A DNA stretch of 48,641 bases from Erwinia oleae (GCF_000770305.1 NZ_JNVB01000026.1:1-48641); one strand, 5' to 3'. Shown: positions 27,144 through 35,149, counted from the stretch's first letter. The notes: generated by a model from the letters alone, not told the origin. Numbers and translations: made by a program.

Positions 27144-28231
27144 TGGCAGAAAAAACGGAAAAGGCCACCTCCCAAAAACTGAAAGAATCGCGAAAAAAAG
27201 GCCAGGTCGGGCAAACGCCCGATATTCCTAAGCTGCTTATCTGTATTGGCGTAATGGAGACAATTTTTGCGCTGGCCGAGGGGGGAATGCAGCGCATGCA
27301 GGCAATGATCATGCTGCCGCTGAGCCGTCTGAGCGATCCTTTTGGTCATGCGGTGCAGGAAGTGGTGCTGGATGGGGTGATGGTGCTGCTCTATTTCTGC
27401 GGCATCGTCTGCGCGCTGATTTTTCTGCTGCGTATCATTGGCGGCTGGGTGCAGTTTGGTCCGCTGTTTGCTACCGAAGCGCTCGAGCCAAAATTTGAAG
27501 CGCTCAATCCTGTCGGTCAGATAAAAAACATGTTTTCCGCCAAACAGTTCACGACGCTGCTGACCAGCGTGCTGAAATCTATCGCTATTGGCGTGGTGTT
27601 TTATCTGGTCATCAAACCGGATCTGGGCCCGCTGGCGCAGCTGGCATACAGTGATAACCTCAACGGCTTCTGGTTGTCAGTGCTGGCGCTGTTTAAGAAG
27701 ATCGTGCGGGAGACGCTGGTGCTGCTGCTGGTGATGAGCCTGCTCGATTTTGGCCTGCAAAAGTATTTCTTCCTCAAGCAGCAGCGCATGAGCCATGAAG
27801 ACATCCGCAACGAATATAAGCAGAGCGAAGGCGACCCGCACATGAAAGGCCATCGTAAATCAGTGGCGCATGAAATCCTTAATGAGGCGCCAAAACCGCT
27901 GAAGCGCGACGTGACCCTGGAGGATGTCGATATGGTATTGGTCAATCCTACGCACTTTGCCGTCGGGCTCTACTATCGTCCCGGCGAGACGCCGCTGCCG
28001 CGGATGGTATTTAAGTCCGAGGGGTATGAAGCACAGGATATTATTGAGGAGGCGCAAAACCGCAATATGCCGGTAATCCGTTTTGTCTGGCTGACGCGCA
28101 CGCTGTTCCGCACCGTAGAAGAGGGCGACTATATTCCACGCGAAACGCTAAAGGCCGTTGCTCAGGTTTATCGTCTGCTGAAGGAACTGGAAAATCAGGA
28201 GCTGGACGGCATCGTTGAGATTGAAGATTAA
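27143..28231 (+). CDS. hrcU: HrcU, autocleaving export switch (SctU/FlhB family)
   Basis: 362 aa. It starts with the typical MAEKTEKATSQKLKESRKKGQ, has four transmembrane helices (about 30-210), and a cytoplasmic domain with the self-cleavage motif Asn268-Pro-Thr-His271. Cleavage between Asn and Pro lets HrpP switch the export from early to late substrates. It is the last gene of the hrpJ operon; 126 bases separate it from hrpA, which has its own hrp box. No obvious terminator follows. Confidence 0.97.
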   Translation: MAEKTEKATSQKLKESRKKGQVGQTPDIPKLLICIGVMETIFALAEGGMQRMQAMIMLPLSRLSDPFGHAVQEVVLDGVMVLLYFCGIVCALIFLLRIIGGWVQFGPLFATEALEPKFEALNPVGQIKNMFSAKQFTTLLTSVLKSIAIGVVFYLVIKPDLGPLAQLAYSDNLNGFWLSVLALFKKIVRETLVLLLVMSLLDFGLQKYFFLKQQRMSHEDIRNEYKQSEGDPHMKGHRKSVAHEILNEAPKPLKRDVTLEDVDMVLVNPTHFAVGLYYRPGETPLPRMVFKSEGYEAQDIIEEAQNRNMPVIRFVWLTRTLFRTVEEGDYIPRETLKAVAQVYRLLKELENQELDGIVEIED

Positions 28232-28280
28232 CGACTTAGTTTTTGAGCCGAAAAAAAAACGAAAATTAAGAGATTTTTTT

Positions 28281-28308
28281 GGAACCATCCGGTGGGTTCT
28301 CCCACTTA
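28281..28308 (+). promoter_or_regulatory. hrp box (HrpL promoter) of hrpA
   Basis: GGAACC-N15-CCACTTA, the full HrpL consensus, 49 bases before the ATG of the 82-aa pilin-like gene. Confidence 0.92.
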
Positions 28309-28357
28309 ATAATCGAATGCATGAGTATTCATATATCAACTTCGAGAGGATATTAAC

Positions 28358-28606
28358 ATGGGTTACGATAGCGTCGGCACATCCCTTGGTGGTGCTTCCA
28401 GCAGCTTACAGTCTAATAAAACTCAGCTTGAGCAAAGCCAGAGTGGCTCAGATTACGCCTCTGATATGGCTGGTATCATGAAGCAAACGCAGCAGGATAA
28501 CCTGCAGAAAGCAGAAATGGACCGTCAGTTGGCGAAATCCAACGGTCAGGCAAACAGCGCAACAACCGCTGCTTCTGCGGCGAACCAGAACAAAATTACG
28601 TATTAA
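28358..28606 (+). CDS. hrpA: HrpA, candidate Hrp pilus subunit (pilin)
   Basis: 82 aa, no cysteine, no signal peptide, Gly/Ser-rich N-terminus and a helical Gln/Ala-rich C-terminal half ending NQNKITY. Hrp pilins are 65-115 aa, diverge rapidly and keep a helical C-terminus; as I recall it, P. syringae HrpA ends ATNAKGISY, a similar pattern. A perfect hrp box, a strong GAGAGGA binding site and a hairpin right after the stop suit a highly expressed structural gene. No other pilin candidate lies upstream of hrpB, the usual site. The assignment is by character and context, not by close homology. Confidence 0.78.
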   Translation: MGYDSVGTSLGGASSSLQSNKTQLEQSQSGSDYASDMAGIMKQTQQDNLQKAEMDRQLAKSNGQANSATTAASAANQNKITY

Positions 28607-28637
28607 TCATTCATACGTACTGAATATCGAATTTAAA

Positions 28638-28657
28638 AAAGGGCCGTATGGCCCTTT
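28638..28657. terminator. Hairpin after hrpA (stronger on the minus strand)
   Basis: AAAGGGCC, loop GTAT, GGCCCTTT: perfect 8-bp stem. On the plus strand only TTT follows the stem; on the minus strand it is followed by TTT AAATT within a run of six T, so it could end minus-strand transcription coming from hrpV. For hrpA it may stabilise the mRNA or partly terminate before the next gene. Confidence 0.65.
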
Positions 28658-28731
28658 CCAATTATTTAAACGGTAAACGTTGCCGTATGATTGTTGATAC
28701 CAACAGATACCCAGGATAAGCGGAGCGTTAT

Positions 28732-28929
28732 ATGTCATATAAAAGCTTAAGTTCACCCGGTGATGCCCAGTCCGATTATGCTCAGCAAATGGATAATATC
28801 CGGCTGAAAACGCAGCAGGATATGTTGGAAAAAAACCAAACGGATTTTGAAAACTTACTGACAAATACTGTTGCCAGTGCGTCATCGCAGGAAAATACGG
28901 CAATTACCCAAAGTAAACTGCAATTCTGA
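28732..28929 (+). CDS. HrpA-like second small protein (possible pilin paralogue)
   Basis: 65 aa, no cysteine and no signal peptide. Its centre, LKTQQDMLEKNQTD, aligns with KQTQQDNLQKAEMD of the preceding HrpA candidate, indicating a paralogue. The start has GCGGAGCG upstream. No hrp box is seen in the 125 bases before it, so it would depend on read-through of the hairpin after hrpA. Composition (Gln, Asn, Thr, Ser) is that of a secreted subunit. It could be a minor pilin, a pilus-associated factor or a decaying copy. Confidence 0.6.
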   Translation: MSYKSLSSPGDAQSDYAQQMDNIRLKTQQDMLEKNQTDFENLLTNTVASASSQENTAITQSKLQF

Positions 28930-29038
28930 TTACCCTGACCCTTCTGACAGCGTACGCACACAGCTCTACCTCTAATCGCAGCGCCGCTGACAGGTCAGCC
29001 CCTCATACTTTCTCCGTTAACATCAGCAGACACGACAG

Positions 29039-29082
29039 GCATTCTCTGCGGCGGATAACAGGCTATCCGACGCAAAGAATGC
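29039..29082. terminator. Long imperfect hairpin at the hrp convergent junction
   Basis: Two 19-base arms (29039-29057 and 29064-29082) pair at 17 positions around a 6-base loop. It lies between the second pilin-like gene (+) and hrpV (-) and has no T tract, so it may be a transcription barrier, an RNA-stability element or a REP-like sequence. Confidence 0.5.
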
Positions 29083-29173
29083 GTTGAAACCTCTGCATTT
29101 CATTACTTCACCGTTGTGATTTTTCTGTCAGCGTTTATGGCCGGGATGAGGCTTCTTACGGGGAACGATAGCG

Positions 29174-29491
29174 CTACTGCAAATTCAGCAGCGAACTCAG
29201 CATGCTGATTAAGGCATAGGGATCGTCATCAGACGAGGGATGACAGCACACAGCAAGTGAACCATCCGCCTCAATACTGATAAAGCAGCCATCATAGCGG
29301 TCTGGGTGTTGAAAGCGCCAGGTGAGTACCTGGCGTAGCAGTGAGTCGCTCAGAAAAGAAGGCAGGATGCGGAGCGTTAGCGTGGGTTGCGGCTGCGGCG
29401 AAAAAGCCAGTTCGCTGCCGGGTCGAAACGTCTGGCAACAGCCTTCGCCGCGCTGCCAGGCCGTCAGGAAAGCCACAATCCCCTCGCTCAT
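29174..29491 (-). CDS. hrpV: HrpV, regulatory protein of the Hrp system
   Basis: 105 aa, mixed alpha/beta with a C-terminal amphipathic helix (YALISMLSSLLNLQ), resembling a type III chaperone fold. In P. syringae HrpV binds HrpS and blocks it, and HrpG relieves the block; in enterobacterial Hrp systems its role is less clear. It is the last gene of hrpF-hrpG-hrcC-hrpT-hrpV, overlapping hrpT by 4 bases, the conserved position of hrpV. Confidence 0.85.
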   Translation of the reverse strand: MSEGIVAFLTAWQRGEGCCQTFRPGSELAFSPQPQPTLTLRILPSFLSDSLLRQVLTWRFQHPDRYDGCFISIEADGSLAVCCHPSSDDDPYALISMLSSLLNLQ

Positions 29492-29673
29492 TCGTTAACC
29501 GACGCCTGCGTATAGTCGAAGGGACCATTACGCATATCCGGCTGCCACCAGATCGTCATCGCGTGATCGTCCGATACCGGACGACAGGAGACATCGTTAC
29601 AGCCGGGCAGTCGTGGGTTGGCGCAGGCGGCCAGCAACATGGCCAGCGCCAGCACACACAGCGGTTTTTTCAT
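29488..29673 (-). CDS. hrpT: HrpT, small outer-membrane lipoprotein (HrcC pilotin-like)
   Basis: 61 aa from ATG 29673 (AGGAAGAGAG upstream); an alternative ATG at 29694 overlapping the hrcC stop would add seven charged residues before the signal peptide. Signal sequence MKKPLCVLALAMLLAAC contains the lipobox LAAC. The mature protein is about 45 aa and keeps two Cys (GCNDVSCRP). HrpT lipoproteins help place the secretin HrcC in the outer membrane. It lies between hrcC and hrpV as usual. Confidence 0.9.
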   Translation of the reverse strand: MKKPLCVLALAMLLAACANPRLPGCNDVSCRPVSDDHAMTIWWQPDMRNGPFDYTQASVNE

Positions 29674-29693
29674 CTTCTCTCTTCCTTTCTTCA

Positions 29694-31811
29694 TTAGCGC
29701 GACAGCATGCGGGTTGACGATGTACTGACGGCGGCCGGTGCCGGCACGTAGCCATCCTGCGATTTCAGCAGCGAAACGCGGGACGGTCGCGCCGGGATCT
29801 GCGTGTCATAGGCCACGTAAACCTCGGTGGATTCGCCTGGCTTCAGGCGGGTATGTGGCCAGGCCGACACGGCCAGCGTACGATCGCTGCGGCAGGAAGC
29901 CTCGTCGAAACGTGCCTCTTTACCGCTGGTGTTGGTCAGCACGCCCACCGCAATCTGCATCGAGCTGTTGCCATACCACTGGTGCCTTGCGCTGCTGCGG
30001 AAGGTGAAAGGTATGTTGCACAGTGAGCCCAGATTCAGGCCGTTCTGGCTGGCGCTCAGTCCGCCCGGCACGCGGCCTTCCGCCAGATCCTGCATCGCGC
30101 TTTCAATGGTCCGTTTCATGTCGCCAAACTGATGGCGACGACTGATATCGCGCAGCGTATCATTGACCTGATCGCGGTTTTCCGCGTCAACATAGCGCGA
30201 AGGATCGACCTGGTCGCCGATCAGATGCGGCGTAATAATAAACAGCCGCTCGCGCTGCGTTGCGGTGCGATTATTCGAGGTGAAAAGCTTACCGATCAAC
30301 GGGATTTTACCCAGAATCGGTATCCGCTCTTCATTATCGCCGCTTTCTTTAGTGTGGAATCCACCCATCACCAGCGAGCGTTTTTCCTGCACCAGCGCCT
30401 GCGTGCTGATCACGCCGTTTTCCGTGCCCTGGGCGCTGCCGTCGGTATTTTGATTCAGCTTGCCGTCTTCCACGTCCACCACCAGCTGCACCGAGGTTTT
30501 GCCTGGCGTATCGCCGATGGAGCGCGGCGTTACGCGCAGGCTGGTGCCAGCGGTGATCTCGCGGATATCCGCCACGCGCTCGCCAATTGCGGTAATGAAA
30601 GCGGTATTGCTGAAGTCGATAACGGCCGGCTGATTTTCCAGCGTCAGTACCGAAGGGTTGGCAATAATAGAGGCCGTGCCTTCACCCTCCAGCGCCTGAA
30701 TATCGGCGAAAAAGCGGTTGAAGTCGGTGACGAACAGCGTGCTGGTGCCGCCCAGCATGGACGAGCCGCCGGTGACGTTGCCAAAGCGGCCCGACCAGTT
30801 GGAGGAGAGTCGTGCCAGTTCGTTGCGATCGATATCAATAATCACCGCGTCAATTTCCACCAGCTTCTGCGGCACGTCAATCATCTGCACCAGTTGCTGA
30901 TATTCGCTGCGCAGTTTTTTATTGTCGCGCACCAGCAGGGTATTGTTACGCACGTCGGCGGAAACTTTACCCTGCAATTCGGCGCCGTCCACCCGGCTTT
31001 CATCTTTATTACGATTCAGACGGGTGTTGCGGCCTATCATTTGACTAAGGATGTTGCGACTTTGACTTTGCATGGCCTGATAGGCACTGTCTTCGTTGCT
31101 GTTTTGATTATCCTGCGTCAATGTCATGCCACTTGCTGAACCGCCGGCATTTTGCCCTAACAGCTCATTGAGCATGGTCGCGACACCGGGAACCACCAGC
31201 GTCTGATCGCGGAATTTTATCGTGCGATCCGCCACATCGGCATATTTCAGCGGAAAAGCCATCATTTGTTTATCTTCTTTCGGCTCTTCCGGCTCCGATT
31301 TCTTACTGAAATCGGCGATCATGTCGACATATTTGGGCGGCCCGGACACCAGTACCACGCCCTCATCCGGCAGTTCGCCCCAGCCGAAACGCGGCTCAAG
31401 TAGCCCCACGCCTTCAAGCGCCTGTTTGATATCCGGCGCAGCATCTGCGCTGATTTTCAAACGGCGAGAGGTCTGTTCTGATTGCGGGCTGACGTAGAGC
31501 GTATTGTTATAAACGAACCACTGAAAGCGATATTCCAGCGCGAGGCGATTGAGGAAGGCTTCGGCGGAATCGGAGCGGAGACGGGCGGTCACAAACGTAT
31601 CCGGCAGACCGGTAACGTTGGCATCCACACCATGGCTGCTGGCAAAGTCCTGAAGAATGACGCTGAGCGGCGTGTTGTCTGCGGAGTAGGCGTAAGCGCC
31701 ATCTTTCCAGTCGTCGGGGGTATTCGCGTAGCTGTGTGAAACAGATAATCCAATCGCCACTGCCAGTAAGAGTGGACGAAATGGTCGTAAAGTGGTCAGC
31801 GTCTTGCGCAC
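29694..31811 (-). CDS. hrcC: HrcC, outer-membrane secretin (SctC)
   Basis: 705 aa with a Sec signal peptide (…LSVSHSYA|NTPDD), N0-type domain (about 35-100), a further N domain (about 105-175), N3 and the C-terminal secretin domain (about 330-560; VEIDAVIIDIDRNELARL, GTASIIANPSVLTLENQPA, IPILGKIPLIGKLF). A C-terminal extension of 130 residues follows, for which I recognise no domain. It forms the ring through which the Hrp pilus passes. The stop overlaps the alternative hrpT ATG; hrpG ends 13 bases before its start. Confidence 0.96.
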   Translation of the reverse strand: MRKTLTTLRPFRPLLLAVAIGLSVSHSYANTPDDWKDGAYAYSADNTPLSVILQDFASSHGVDANVTGLPDTFVTARLRSDSAEAFLNRLALEYRFQWFVYNNTLYVSPQSEQTSRRLKISADAAPDIKQALEGVGLLEPRFGWGELPDEGVVLVSGPPKYVDMIADFSKKSEPEEPKEDKQMMAFPLKYADVADRTIKFRDQTLVVPGVATMLNELLGQNAGGSASGMTLTQDNQNSNEDSAYQAMQSQSRNILSQMIGRNTRLNRNKDESRVDGAELQGKVSADVRNNTLLVRDNKKLRSEYQQLVQMIDVPQKLVEIDAVIIDIDRNELARLSSNWSGRFGNVTGGSSMLGGTSTLFVTDFNRFFADIQALEGEGTASIIANPSVLTLENQPAVIDFSNTAFITAIGERVADIREITAGTSLRVTPRSIGDTPGKTSVQLVVDVEDGKLNQNTDGSAQGTENGVISTQALVQEKRSLVMGGFHTKESGDNEERIPILGKIPLIGKLFTSNNRTATQRERLFIITPHLIGDQVDPSRYVDAENRDQVNDTLRDISRRHQFGDMKRTIESAMQDLAEGRVPGGLSASQNGLNLGSLCNIPFTFRSSARHQWYGNSSMQIAVGVLTNTSGKEARFDEASCRSDRTLAVSAWPHTRLKPGESTEVYVAYDTQIPARPSRVSLLKSQDGYVPAPAAVSTSSTRMLSR

Positions 31812-31824
31812 GCTTCTCTCCTTG

Positions 31825-32220
31825 TTATACGGACATCTTAACGCGTTGCTGCGTTAACACACTTAGCAGGGTTTCCTGCCAGACTTCACACTGATTGCAG
31901 ATGCTTTCCAGCAGAGACAAAGCATAGTCGGTCTGATCGTTCTTAAGGCGCACTATCAGGTTCAGCGTCTCATTCTGCGGATTAAAGCAGAGCGCCGCGG
32001 CATTAGCGGTAAAATGCACCAGCGCAGGGGCGGTAAGACGCAGCGCGAGTTCAATCACCTGCAAGCTGATCTCAACGCCGAGGGTTAATTCAACAAGATA
32101 AAACCAGCCGCCGGGCCGGCGCTGTAGACTGACGGGCATATCATCAATCAACAGCGCCAGCTCGCCGCTGGTTTTCTCTAACTGTTGCTCAATCAGCGCG
32201 GCAACATCAGTTGATGGCAT
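31825..32220 (-). CDS. hrpG: HrpG, chaperone-like regulator
   Basis: 131 aa; ATG at 32220 chosen over an adjacent TTG. The acidic alpha/beta protein looks like a class I type III chaperone (helix-strand-helix with SLLESICNQCEVW near the end). In P. syringae HrpG binds HrpV and frees HrpS, so it works as an anti-anti-activator. It overlaps hrpF by 14 bases and lies upstream of hrcC, the conserved order. Confidence 0.83.
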   Translation of the reverse strand: MPSTDVAALIEQQLEKTSGELALLIDDMPVSLQRRPGGWFYLVELTLGVEISLQVIELALRLTAPALVHFTANAAALCFNPQNETLNLIVRLKNDQTDYALSLLESICNQCEVWQETLLSVLTQQRVKMSV

Positions 32221-32434
32221 CAATGATCGCCTTGCGCATACCGTGCTTGAACTGGGTATACTGCGAATTCGCCCAGTTGGCGCCGGAAACGTTCATCATT
32301 TCATTCTGGAAGGCGTAAATGTCGCTAACGTTTACCGATCCATTCTGGCTGTCTTGTGCGAACTGATACATATCATTTCGCGCATGGTTCAACTGATTGC
32401 TTAAACGGCGTTGGATTGCATCGTTGTTGCTCAT
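32207..32434 (-). CDS. hrpF: HrpF, small needle/pilus-base protein of the Hrp system
   Basis: 75 aa from ATG 32434, preceded by AGGAGAT; the longer frame is rejected because it would contain the hrp box. It is helical and hydrophilic (AIQRRLSNQLNHARNDMYQF) and ends in a conserved amphipathic helix (FKHGMRKAIIDAIN), in the size range of YscE/YscF-class proteins. HrpF of the Erwinia/Pseudomonas type (not the translocon protein of Xanthomonas) heads the hrcC operon. Exact function is not settled. Confidence 0.88.
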   Translation of the reverse strand: MSNNDAIQRRLSNQLNHARNDMYQFAQDSQNGSVNVSDIYAFQNEMMNVSGANWANSQYTQFKHGMRKAIIDAIN

Positions 32435-32462
32435 CGTGTTATCTCCTGTGAGGGTCTGGAGT

Positions 32463-32490
32463 TGAGTGGCGCGAAACGATGCACGGTTCC
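32463..32490 (-). promoter_or_regulatory. hrp box (HrpL promoter) of the hrpF-hrpV operon
   Basis: On the minus strand GGAACC-N15-CCACTCA, 28 bases before the hrpF ATG. Confidence 0.92.
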
Positions 32491-32540
32491 CGTTGCCGGA
32501 AAAAATGTTAACAGACAAGGAACGTTCGGGAAAGAGAAGG

Positions 32541-33158
32541 TTAATTAGCCGGTAATAATGCGTCGAAAATGTGTTTCCAACTGAGGTGAAGTTCACCGCG
32601 CCCGGTGGTGAGGATTAACGCATCATCATCCAGTGCTGCGTCAGTACTGACTTCCCATGTCAGTTGTGGATGTGCCGCCAGCCATTCTTCAATGGCGGAC
32701 TGCTGAGCCGGGGCGCAAATCAGCGTGGCAGCGCCCTGGCGACCCTGTGCTTTGACTAACTGACTGAGCATTGCCTGCAAGCGAGCCGCATCGGGCTGTT
32801 CATCAAGCAACTGACTCATTGCCTGGGTGAGCAGCGCTTCCGCCCTGGGCATCAGCGCATGCTGCCACTGCTGTTCCTGCTCCTGCCAATGGTCAAAAAG
32901 CTGCTGTGCCTGCGTGATAAAATCCTGTTGCTGTTGGCTCATCTGCTCTTCCAGCGCCTGTTCAACGCGCTGACGAGCCTCATCAAGCAACGCACTCGCC
33001 TGGCGTTCAGCCTGTGCGATACGCTCCAGAGCCTGCTCTTCAGCACGTTGAACCACCGTCAGCGCCTGCTGATGTTCCGCAATCGCTTCACGCGTCAGCA
33101 CGTTACTTTGCGATAGCTGCGGGTCACTCAGCAGGATTATTTTCTTGCGGATCCACAT
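32541..33158 (-). CDS. hrpE: HrpE, ATPase regulator/stator (SctL/YscL family)
   Basis: 205 aa from ATG 33158 (GGAGAG eight bases upstream), beginning MWIRKKIILLSDP. A long Gln/Glu-rich coiled coil fills residues 20-110 and a globular C-terminal domain (about 120-200) binds the ATPase HrcN, as in FliH. It links HrcN to HrcQ. It overlaps hrpD by 35 bases and is the last gene of the hrpB-hrcJ-hrpD-hrpE operon. Confidence 0.9.
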   Translation of the reverse strand: MWIRKKIILLSDPQLSQSNVLTREAIAEHQQALTVVQRAEEQALERIAQAERQASALLDEARQRVEQALEEQMSQQQQDFITQAQQLFDHWQEQEQQWQHALMPRAEALLTQAMSQLLDEQPDAARLQAMLSQLVKAQGRQGAATLICAPAQQSAIEEWLAAHPQLTWEVSTDAALDDDALILTTGRGELHLSWKHIFDALLPAN

Positions 33159-33732
33159 GTAGAGCACTCTCCGGTTGCTGAATTTGCCAAATTACCGCAT
33201 CCCATAACGCGGCCAGCCGGGAGGCCGGTAGCGCAACGGCGGGATACTCATCGACTTGCATTGCCCACCCTCGGGGAAAAAGCAGGCGCAGCCGTGGCCA
33301 GCTCTCCGGCGACAGACCGCGCAGCAATAACAGGCTGCCCGTTGTCCAGGGATGAAAACAGTCATTGCTCAACCAGTTGTCACAGCGCAGCGCCTTTGTC
33401 AGGCGCCGGCACCAGATCAGATTGGCCGAGGTGAGCATCTCCGGCGCTGACTGTGGCGCGCAGATCCCGGCCAGCAGCCCCAGCGAATGCGCGCGCGCGT
33501 CGGCAGGCAGGTCGATAAAGGCGAGCAGGCGTGCCTGCGGAGCCGGTGGCAGAGCAGGGCGAATGGCAAACCCCGTGGCGACTGCCTGCGGATGCTGCCA
33601 GCAAAGCCGCTGCTGCTGTTCCGGGAGCAGAGCAAAGAAACTGTTTTCCTGCCAGCTGGCATCCGCCTGCTGCCAGTAACCCTGGTGCCACCAGTGCAGC
33701 CAGCGCCCGGCCTGCTCTTCACTCCACTCCAT
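33124..33732 (-). CDS. hrpD: HrpD, sorting-platform accessory protein (SctK/YscK-like)
   Basis: 202 aa, Trp- and Leu-rich (MEWSEEQAGRWLHWWHQGYW), no signal or membrane segment. Members of this family are poorly conserved; SctK proteins connect the SctD ring to SctQ pods. The call depends on its invariable place between hrcJ and hrpE. It starts 3 bases after the hrcJ stop. Confidence 0.85.
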   Translation of the reverse strand: MEWSEEQAGRWLHWWHQGYWQQADASWQENSFFALLPEQQQRLCWQHPQAVATGFAIRPALPPAPQARLLAFIDLPADARAHSLGLLAGICAPQSAPEMLTSANLIWCRRLTKALRCDNWLSNDCFHPWTTGSLLLLRGLSPESWPRLRLLFPRGWAMQVDEYPAVALPASRLAALWDAVIWQIQQPESALHVDPQENNPAE

Positions 33733-33735
33733 CGT

Positions 33736-34515
33736 TTACTTGCCTGCCGCCGTTGCGGGTTTTGTCTTGCCCGCCTTCAGCTTTTTGCCAGGCTTCAGGA
33801 ACATAATGCCGAAAGCAATCATTAACATAATGGCAAACAGCGAAAAGACCCATTTCACCGTCGAGTACTCGCCCGGCGTCAGCTGGAACGGCCCCATTTT
33901 TACCACTTCGATACGATCCTCGTAGGTCTGCGCCGGAACAAACACAATGGCCAGATCTTTACTGGTTTTGCCAGCCAGGCCGGGAATGCTGGTGGCGACC
34001 ATCTGGCGAATACGCGGCTCAATACTGTCGGGATCGAGATTGTTGTGGTATTTAATAAATACCGAAGCCGAAGCGGGCTGCATCGGTTCGCCCGGCGCCA
34101 GACGCTCAGGCAGCACCACATGCACGCGCGCCACTACCACGCCATCAATCTGCGCCAGCGTCGACTCCACTTCCTGGGAAAGCGCGTAAATATAGCGCGC
34201 GCGCTCTTCCATTGGGCTGGAGATGACGCCACTCTTCTGGAATACCTCGCCCAGGTTAGTACGCGCCTTGCGGGGAAGACCGGCAGAATCAAGAATCTTT
34301 ACGCTTCGCTGAATATTTTCTGCGTCTACCGACACCGATATACCGCTTTTATCAATCAGTTTTTCCGCCGCAATCTGATGCTGATTCAACTCCGCAACAA
34401 TATCGTTGGCGTCATTCTCAGCCAGTCCGCTGTAGAGCACGGTTTTATCGCCGCAGCCCGTAAGCAGCAGCATCAGCGACAGCAGCGGCAGCCATTTCAG
34501 CAGAAAGTTTTTCAT
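33736..34515 (-). CDS. hrcJ: HrcJ, inner-membrane ring lipoprotein (SctJ/PrgK family)
   Basis: 259 aa. Signal peptide with lipobox LLTGC (Cys about 21), then two periplasmic ring-building domains (VLYSGLAENDANDIVAELN, the YscJ/FliF signature ARVHVVLPE) and a C-terminal transmembrane helix (about 225-245) followed by a Lys-rich tail. It makes the inner ring of the basal body, surrounding the HrcRST gate. It starts 8 bases after the hrpB stop. Confidence 0.96.
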   Translation of the reverse strand: MKNFLLKWLPLLSLMLLLTGCGDKTVLYSGLAENDANDIVAELNQHQIAAEKLIDKSGISVSVDAENIQRSVKILDSAGLPRKARTNLGEVFQKSGVISSPMEERARYIYALSQEVESTLAQIDGVVVARVHVVLPERLAPGEPMQPASASVFIKYHNNLDPDSIEPRIRQMVATSIPGLAGKTSKDLAIVFVPAQTYEDRIEVVKMGPFQLTPGEYSTVKWVFSLFAIMLMIAFGIMFLKPGKKLKAGKTKPATAAGK

Positions 34516-34523
34516 TTTATTCG

Positions 34524-34895
34524 CTATTGTAAGTTGGTCAGTTTATCAATGCTTTGCACGCCTTTAGAGACGATCTTGGCATTCATTAAGTTTTCAATGT
34601 AATAGTCGGATAAGGCAGCGCTGGCCTGATTAAATTCGGCCATATTGGAAGATCGGGACGCCGTTTGTAACTCTTTAAGCGTCTCTTTTCGTTGTTGATC
34701 GTTGTTATGCATTGAATCAGCCAGACCTTTAAACATATTCGTCACATTTCCTGGCGCTGAGACTTTTTCGACCTGTGGCTCCTCCTTCAACTGGGCAGAG
34801 AAGAAATCAATATCGGTTTGTTCAGGTTGTAGCAGTGCTGATTGCCCGGAAAAATCGTTTTGTGCCAGTCCTGAGTCTGATGATGATATTTTCAT
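34524..34895 (-). CDS. hrpB: HrpB, inner-rod protein (SctI/YscI family)
   Basis: 123 aa, no signal peptide, Ser-rich N-terminus and a C-terminal helical region (SDYYIENLMNAKIVSKGVQS, then IDKLTNLQ) typical of SctI rod proteins, which join the export gate to the pilus. It is the first gene of the operon, behind an hrp box 190 bases upstream; hrpA, usually just before it, is absent. Confidence 0.9.
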   Translation of the reverse strand: MKISSSDSGLAQNDFSGQSALLQPEQTDIDFFSAQLKEEPQVEKVSAPGNVTNMFKGLADSMHNNDQQRKETLKELQTASRSSNMAEFNQASAALSDYYIENLMNAKIVSKGVQSIDKLTNLQ

Positions 34896-34905
34896 AATTA
34901 TTCGC

Positions 34906-35037
34906 TCATGCTGATGAAAAGAGTGAAGAAAGAGTGCAAGTCAATGGCTGTGCGCGGCTGAAGAGATCGTTATTGCGTTTCAACCTGTGTTGCAGTGGAG
35001 CCGTTGTCCCTGTTGGTGTGGCTACACCAAACCTCAT
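34906..35037 (-). CDS. Possible 43-aa leader ORF in the hrpB mRNA
   Basis: ATG at 35037, 12 bases after an AGAGGAG element, reading MRFGVATPTG to SLFSSA and stopping 10 bases before the hrpB ATG. It shows no pilin features and no family resemblance. It lies fully within the hrpB leader RNA and its start region overlaps a hairpin (35013-35030). It may be a regulatory leader peptide, a relic of a lost hrpA, or chance. Confidence 0.25.
   Translation of the reverse strand: MRFGVATPTGTTAPLQHRLKRNNDLFSRAQPLTCTLSSLFSSA
35013..35030 (-). other. Hairpin in the hrpB leader
   Basis: TTGGTGTAGCCACACCAA on the minus strand: perfect 7-bp stem, 4-base loop, not followed by a T tract. It lies about 120 bases before the hrpB start. 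Confidence 0.45.
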
Positions 35038-35085
35038 GCTGCTGACGGCTCCTCTGAGGTGGATCTCACACTGCATTCCTGTGAT

Positions 35086-35113
35086 TAAGTGGCAGCGAAA
35101 TGTGCAGGGTTCC
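35086..35113 (-). promoter_or_regulatory. hrp box (HrpL promoter) of the hrpB-hrpE operon
   Basis: On the minus strand GGAACC-N15-CCACTTA. It is 190 bases from the hrpB ATG, far longer than the other leaders here (28-85 bases). Confidence 0.9.
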
Positions 35114-35149
35114 AAAATTATTTTTTATCCCGTTCCCCCCGGCGCTGGC

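Noticed and set aside
28607..28903. 98-aa minus-strand ORF opposite the second pilin-like gene
   Set aside because: No binding site; begins at the hairpin after hrpA and reads antisense through the better-supported plus-strand gene.
32434..32596. N-terminal extension of HrpF to 129 aa
   Set aside because: The extension contains the hrp box at 32463-32490; the internal ATG has AGGAGAT.
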